Source: a virus. From it: a stretch of DNA of 25,532 bases. This document shows positions 23,699 through 25,532 of this stretch, one piece after another. The translations under genes were made by a program, and so were the position numbers. The notes below the pieces were generated by a model, which did not search any database, had not been told where the DNA came from, and worked only from the letters and a program-made list of their open reading frames with translations. The DNA lies in the IMG/VR virus record IMGVR_UViG_3300039412_000775, positions 1 to 25,532 of that record. One strand, 5' to 3'. The number at the start of each line of letters is the position of its first letter. Position 1 is the first letter of the stretch.

Positions 23699-23953
23699 AT
23701 GTGTTCGATGCCACGCCCCACCAAGACCACCAAGCAAACCGCCGCCGCCTGCTACGCGGAACGCCACACCGAATGCCAGGACCTGCTGAAGCGCATCGCC
23801 AGCCGCCTGGAGCAACACCAGAAGGATCAGGCGCAGGAACCCGCCGACTGGGGGCATGCCGGCGACCTCGGGCGAGTCACCGAAGAACTCGCCTACGTCC
23901 TGGCCAGCCTGGGCGACCGCAGCGCGGTGGACCAGAAGGGACTGGAGTACTAA
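23699..23953 (+). CDS. Small hypothetical phage-associated protein, 84 aa
   Basis: Begins MCSMPRPTKT; a second ATG at 23708 (MPRPTKTTKQ) is an equally good start, and neither has a strong ribosome binding site. The body is 'CYAERHTECQDLLKRIASRL', 'QHQKDQAQEPADWGHAGDLG' and 'RVTEELAYVLASLGD', mostly helical. Not recognised as a named family. It ends two bases before the next gene and so probably shares its transcript. It lies next to the terminase genes but on the other strand, a usual place for early or regulatory phage genes or for a flanking accessory module. Confidence 0.65.
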   Translation: MCSMPRPTKTTKQTAAACYAERHTECQDLLKRIASRLEQHQKDQAQEPADWGHAGDLGRVTEELAYVLASLGDRSAVDQKGLEY

Positions 23954-23955
23954 CG

Positions 23956-24189
23956 ATGCAAAAACACAACGTACACCTCGGAACGACTTACATCGTCAAG
24001 GTCAGCGGCACGCTGGCCAAGGTCCGCCTCACCCGCGAGCACCCACGCGGTGGCTGGTACGGCATTAATCTGACTACCGGCCGCGAGATCCGCATCCGAA
24101 CCGCCGCGCGCCTCCGCATGGAGGCACCTCCTAGGCAGGGAATCAGCCCCGACGAGGCACGCCGGATCGTCGACCAGATCAAGTTTTGA
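23956..24189 (+). CDS. Small beta-barrel-like hypothetical protein, 77 aa
   Basis: Start at ATG 23956, with CTGGAG eight bases upstream and two bases after the previous stop; a longer frame from 23671 is rejected as it overlaps the whole upstream gene. The product runs 'LGTTYIVKVSGTLAKVRL', 'GGWYGINLTTGREIRIRTAA', then a helix 'SPDEARRIVDQIKF'. It looks like a small SH3-like barrel with a basic tail. Such short 'G..Y.VKVSG.L..VR' proteins occur as uncharacterised genes beside phage and mobile-element genes. Function is unknown; nucleic-acid or protein binding is a guess. Confidence 0.65.
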   Translation: MQKHNVHLGTTYIVKVSGTLAKVRLTREHPRGGWYGINLTTGREIRIRTAARLRMEAPPRQGISPDEARRIVDQIKF

Positions 24190-24203
24190 ATCAGGAGAAA
24201 GCC

Positions 24204-24755
24204 ATGAACACGTTCACCATCGCCACCGACAACAACATCACCGCCTTCACCGCCGCCGAGCAGGTTCCCGAAGGCCAAGACCGTTTCGCCACCGAAAAGG
24301 AGTTCGCCAAGCTCTCCGCCGACTGGCCCATCAGCCGCTTCCCAGAGGTCTGGAATACGTTCGCCGGCGTAGTGCCCTTCGGCGACCTGAAGCCGGTCAA
24401 GAAGTTCACCGACCGCAAGACGGCGGTCACCCGAATCTGGAAGGCCATCCAGGTACTGACGCCCGCCCCCGCGCCGCTGGCGGCCCCCGCCGCGCCGAAG
24501 AAAGCCAAGGCGCCCAAGGACGCCACCGCCAAGGACGCGACACCCACGACGCGCGAGGGCAGCAAGAAGGCCATCGTGCTGGAACTGATCCGCCGCGCCG
24601 ACGGCGCCAGCCTCACGGAGATCGCGGGCGCTACTGGCTGGCAGGCCCACAGCATCCGCGGCTTCATCTCCGGCAGTCTGGGCAAGAAGATGGGCCTCAC
24701 CGTCGAATCCTTCAAACGTCCCGATGGGGCCCGCGCCTACAAATTGGCGCAGTAG
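24204..24755 (+). CDS. DUF3489 domain protein
   Basis: 183 aa from ATG 24204, with AGGAGA six bases upstream; an in-frame TTG at 24186 overlaps the upstream gene and is not needed. Residues 1-85 are a mixed domain ('EKEFAKLSADWPISRFPEVW'), residues 86-115 an Ala/Lys/Pro-rich linker, and residues 116-183 the DUF3489 domain: 'REGSKKAIVLELIRR', 'GASLTEIAGATGWQAHSIRG', 'FISGSLGKKMGL' and 'RPDGARAYKL'. That pattern is a winged-helix-like, probable DNA-binding fold. DUF3489 genes are often found near serine recombinase genes, as here. The role is unproven. Confidence 0.82.
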   Translation: MNTFTIATDNNITAFTAAEQVPEGQDRFATEKEFAKLSADWPISRFPEVWNTFAGVVPFGDLKPVKKFTDRKTAVTRIWKAIQVLTPAPAPLAAPAAPKKAKAPKDATAKDATPTTREGSKKAIVLELIRRADGASLTEIAGATGWQAHSIRGFISGSLGKKMGLTVESFKRPDGARAYKLAQ

Positions 24756-24769
24756 TACGGCGCACCATA

Positions 24770-24808
24770 CCGCCGCCGGTCTCACAAGCCGGCGGCGGCT
24801 TCTTCTTC
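24770..24808 (+). terminator. Intrinsic terminator between convergent genes
   Basis: CCGCCGCCGG (24770-24779) and CCGGCGGCGG (24789-24798) form a perfect 10-bp GC stem with a 9-base loop, followed by the pyrimidine-rich CTTCTTCTTC. It lies 14 bases after the DUF3489 gene stop. The T-tract is interrupted by C, so strength is uncertain. The stem also covers the stop codon of the small minus-strand gene to its right. Confidence 0.7.
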
Positions 24809-25045
24809 GGGCAGTACTTCTTGCCGTGCGTGGATCCGGCCTCTGCCTTCCGCAGCCAATGTGGACAACTTCGTCAGAACGATCTCTTCGCGCAATAGGC
24901 CGGAAATGGTCCGCAATCCGATGTCCTCGACTAGCTTTGTAATCCTTGCCTGCACGGTCTCATCGCGCAGTAGTGCAGCGGTCGCCTTCGCGCTTACATC
25001 GAGCGCCATCGCTTCCATCCGCGCATGGATTGTTTCTTCGCGCAA
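24782..25045 (-). CDS. Small helical three-repeat protein, start possibly frameshifted
   Basis: 87-aa frame opening at TTG 25045. It is built of three similar units of about 25 residues, beginning 'LREETIHARMEAMALDV', 'LLRDETVQARITKLVEDIG' and 'LLREEIVLTKLSTLAAEG'. The frame lacks an ATG. A typical start, ATG at 25083 overlapping the recombinase stop region, opens a different frame (MPRKHTSGAKNA...) that stops after 29 codons at 24996-24994. One missing or extra base near 25050 would join that start to the repeats and give about 100 aa. Thus it may be a frameshifted gene, or use TTG. It follows the recombinase gene and probably shares its transcript. Function unknown. Confidence 0.5.
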   Translation of the reverse strand: MREETIHARMEAMALDVSAKATAALLRDETVQARITKLVEDIGLRTISGLLREEIVLTKLSTLAAEGRGRIHARQEVLPEEEAAAGL

Positions 25046-25072
25046 GCGGCATTCTTGGCTCCGGACGTATGT

Positions 25073-25532
25073 TTACGTGGCATACTGCACCTCACGATGC
25101 GGTTCTCTAGTTTGGAACTCTTTTACGAGTTCCGGGCTGGGCCGGTGGTAGAGAAATCTGTTTGTGCCATAGGCTTCACCCTGCAACACGCCGTGGCAGC
25201 GCCAATACCATATCATCGTCGGCGAAGTATGGAGCATGGCAGCCATCTCCTCGGAAGTCAATAGCCCGGATTCCTGCAATCGCTGGCGGCGGCTCTTGAT
25301 GCCGTGGGTGCGCAGCGCGTGCTGGATGCCAATCGCGTTAAAGGAGAGGTCGTAGCCTGTGCGCAGCCCGCGTGCATTCAACATGGCCGCTATTTCCGCT
25401 TCCGTGTGCTGGTCCAGCAATCTTTCAATTTCCTGGATGACCGCGGGATCGAGCCTGTGCAGTTCCCAGTAGGGGTGCGGCAATGGGACGGTGAGAACGC
25501 TGGTGGCACCGCCCTTGAACCGAAGGGCGGTG
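25073..25532 (-). CDS. Serine recombinase (resolvase/invertase type), C-terminal fragment
   Basis: The frame is open to the right window edge, so about 152 C-terminal residues are seen. An in-frame TTG at 25483 is an internal codon, since the frame continues 'LRFKGGATSVLTVPLP' upstream of it. That segment, followed by 'VIQEIERLLDQHTEAEIAAM' and 'LNARGLRTG', is the pattern of the region after the catalytic and zinc-ribbon domains in large serine recombinases of mobile elements. A helix-turn-helix ('LTSEEMAAMLHTSP', 'RCHGVLQGEAYG') and a short basic tail end the protein. The catalytic Ser lies outside the window. It may drive integration of this element or belong to a neighbouring one. Confidence 0.72.
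   Translation of the reverse strand, partial: TALRFKGGATSVLTVPLPHPYWELHRLDPAVIQEIERLLDQHTEAEIAAMLNARGLRTGYDLSFNAIGIQHALRTHGIKSRRQRLQESGLLTSEEMAAMLHTSPTMIWYWRCHGVLQGEAYGTNRFLYHRPSPELVKEFQTREPHREVQYAT

Overview
The window is high-GC bacterial DNA dominated by one structural gene cluster of a tailed, double-stranded DNA phage or prophage with a long non-contractile (siphovirus, lambda-supergroup) tail. About 23.6 kb, from 23634 down to the left edge, is read on the minus strand as a single late operon. Genes are tightly packed, many with 1-4 base start/stop overlaps. I cannot name the host from sequence alone. The GC-rich codon use and the DUF3489/serine-recombinase pair at the right end would fit an Acidobacteriota, Planctomycetota or Proteobacteria host, but this is a weak inference.

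Layout in transcription order. DNA packaging: small terminase, GpA-type large terminase, a GpW-like connector and a lambda-type portal (23634-19374). Capsid: one 714-aa protein that fuses a prohead protease to the major capsid protein, then a two-domain DUF2190 decoration protein (19355-16429). Neck and tail completion: FII-, Z- and U-like genes and a small 53-aa gene (16419-15037). Tail tube: major tail protein, then a tail assembly chaperone pair G/GT with a canonical -1 slippery heptamer AAATTTC directly before the G stop codon (15050-13043). Next comes a gap of about 0.6 kb in the operon that carries a plus-strand ORF broken by TGA, a tandem repeat and a hairpin. Then tape measure (1172 aa), an M-like minor tail protein, and a 1436-aa fusion that appears to combine M-like, L-like and J-like (hub) parts (12272-4037). 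The distal end holds five probable tail-tip or adsorption proteins: one with an internal duplication, one unknown, two paralogous tail-fibre proteins, and a repetitive, probably beta-helical protein cut by the left window edge.

Right of the late operon, three small plus-strand genes (23699-24755), the last a DUF3489 protein, end at a strong GC-rich hairpin followed by a pyrimidine-rich tract (24770-24808). Facing them from the right edge is the C-terminal part of a serine recombinase, followed by a small helical protein built of three repeats that may be frameshifted at its start.

I see no lysis genes, repressor, replication genes, phage attachment site, tRNA, rRNA or CRISPR array. The most notable points are the G/GT recoding signal, the domain fusions (protease-capsid and M-L-J, the latter with a paralogous M-like domain next to a free-standing copy), and the moron-like non-operon segment before the tape measure gene. 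I found no clearly new non-phage system.
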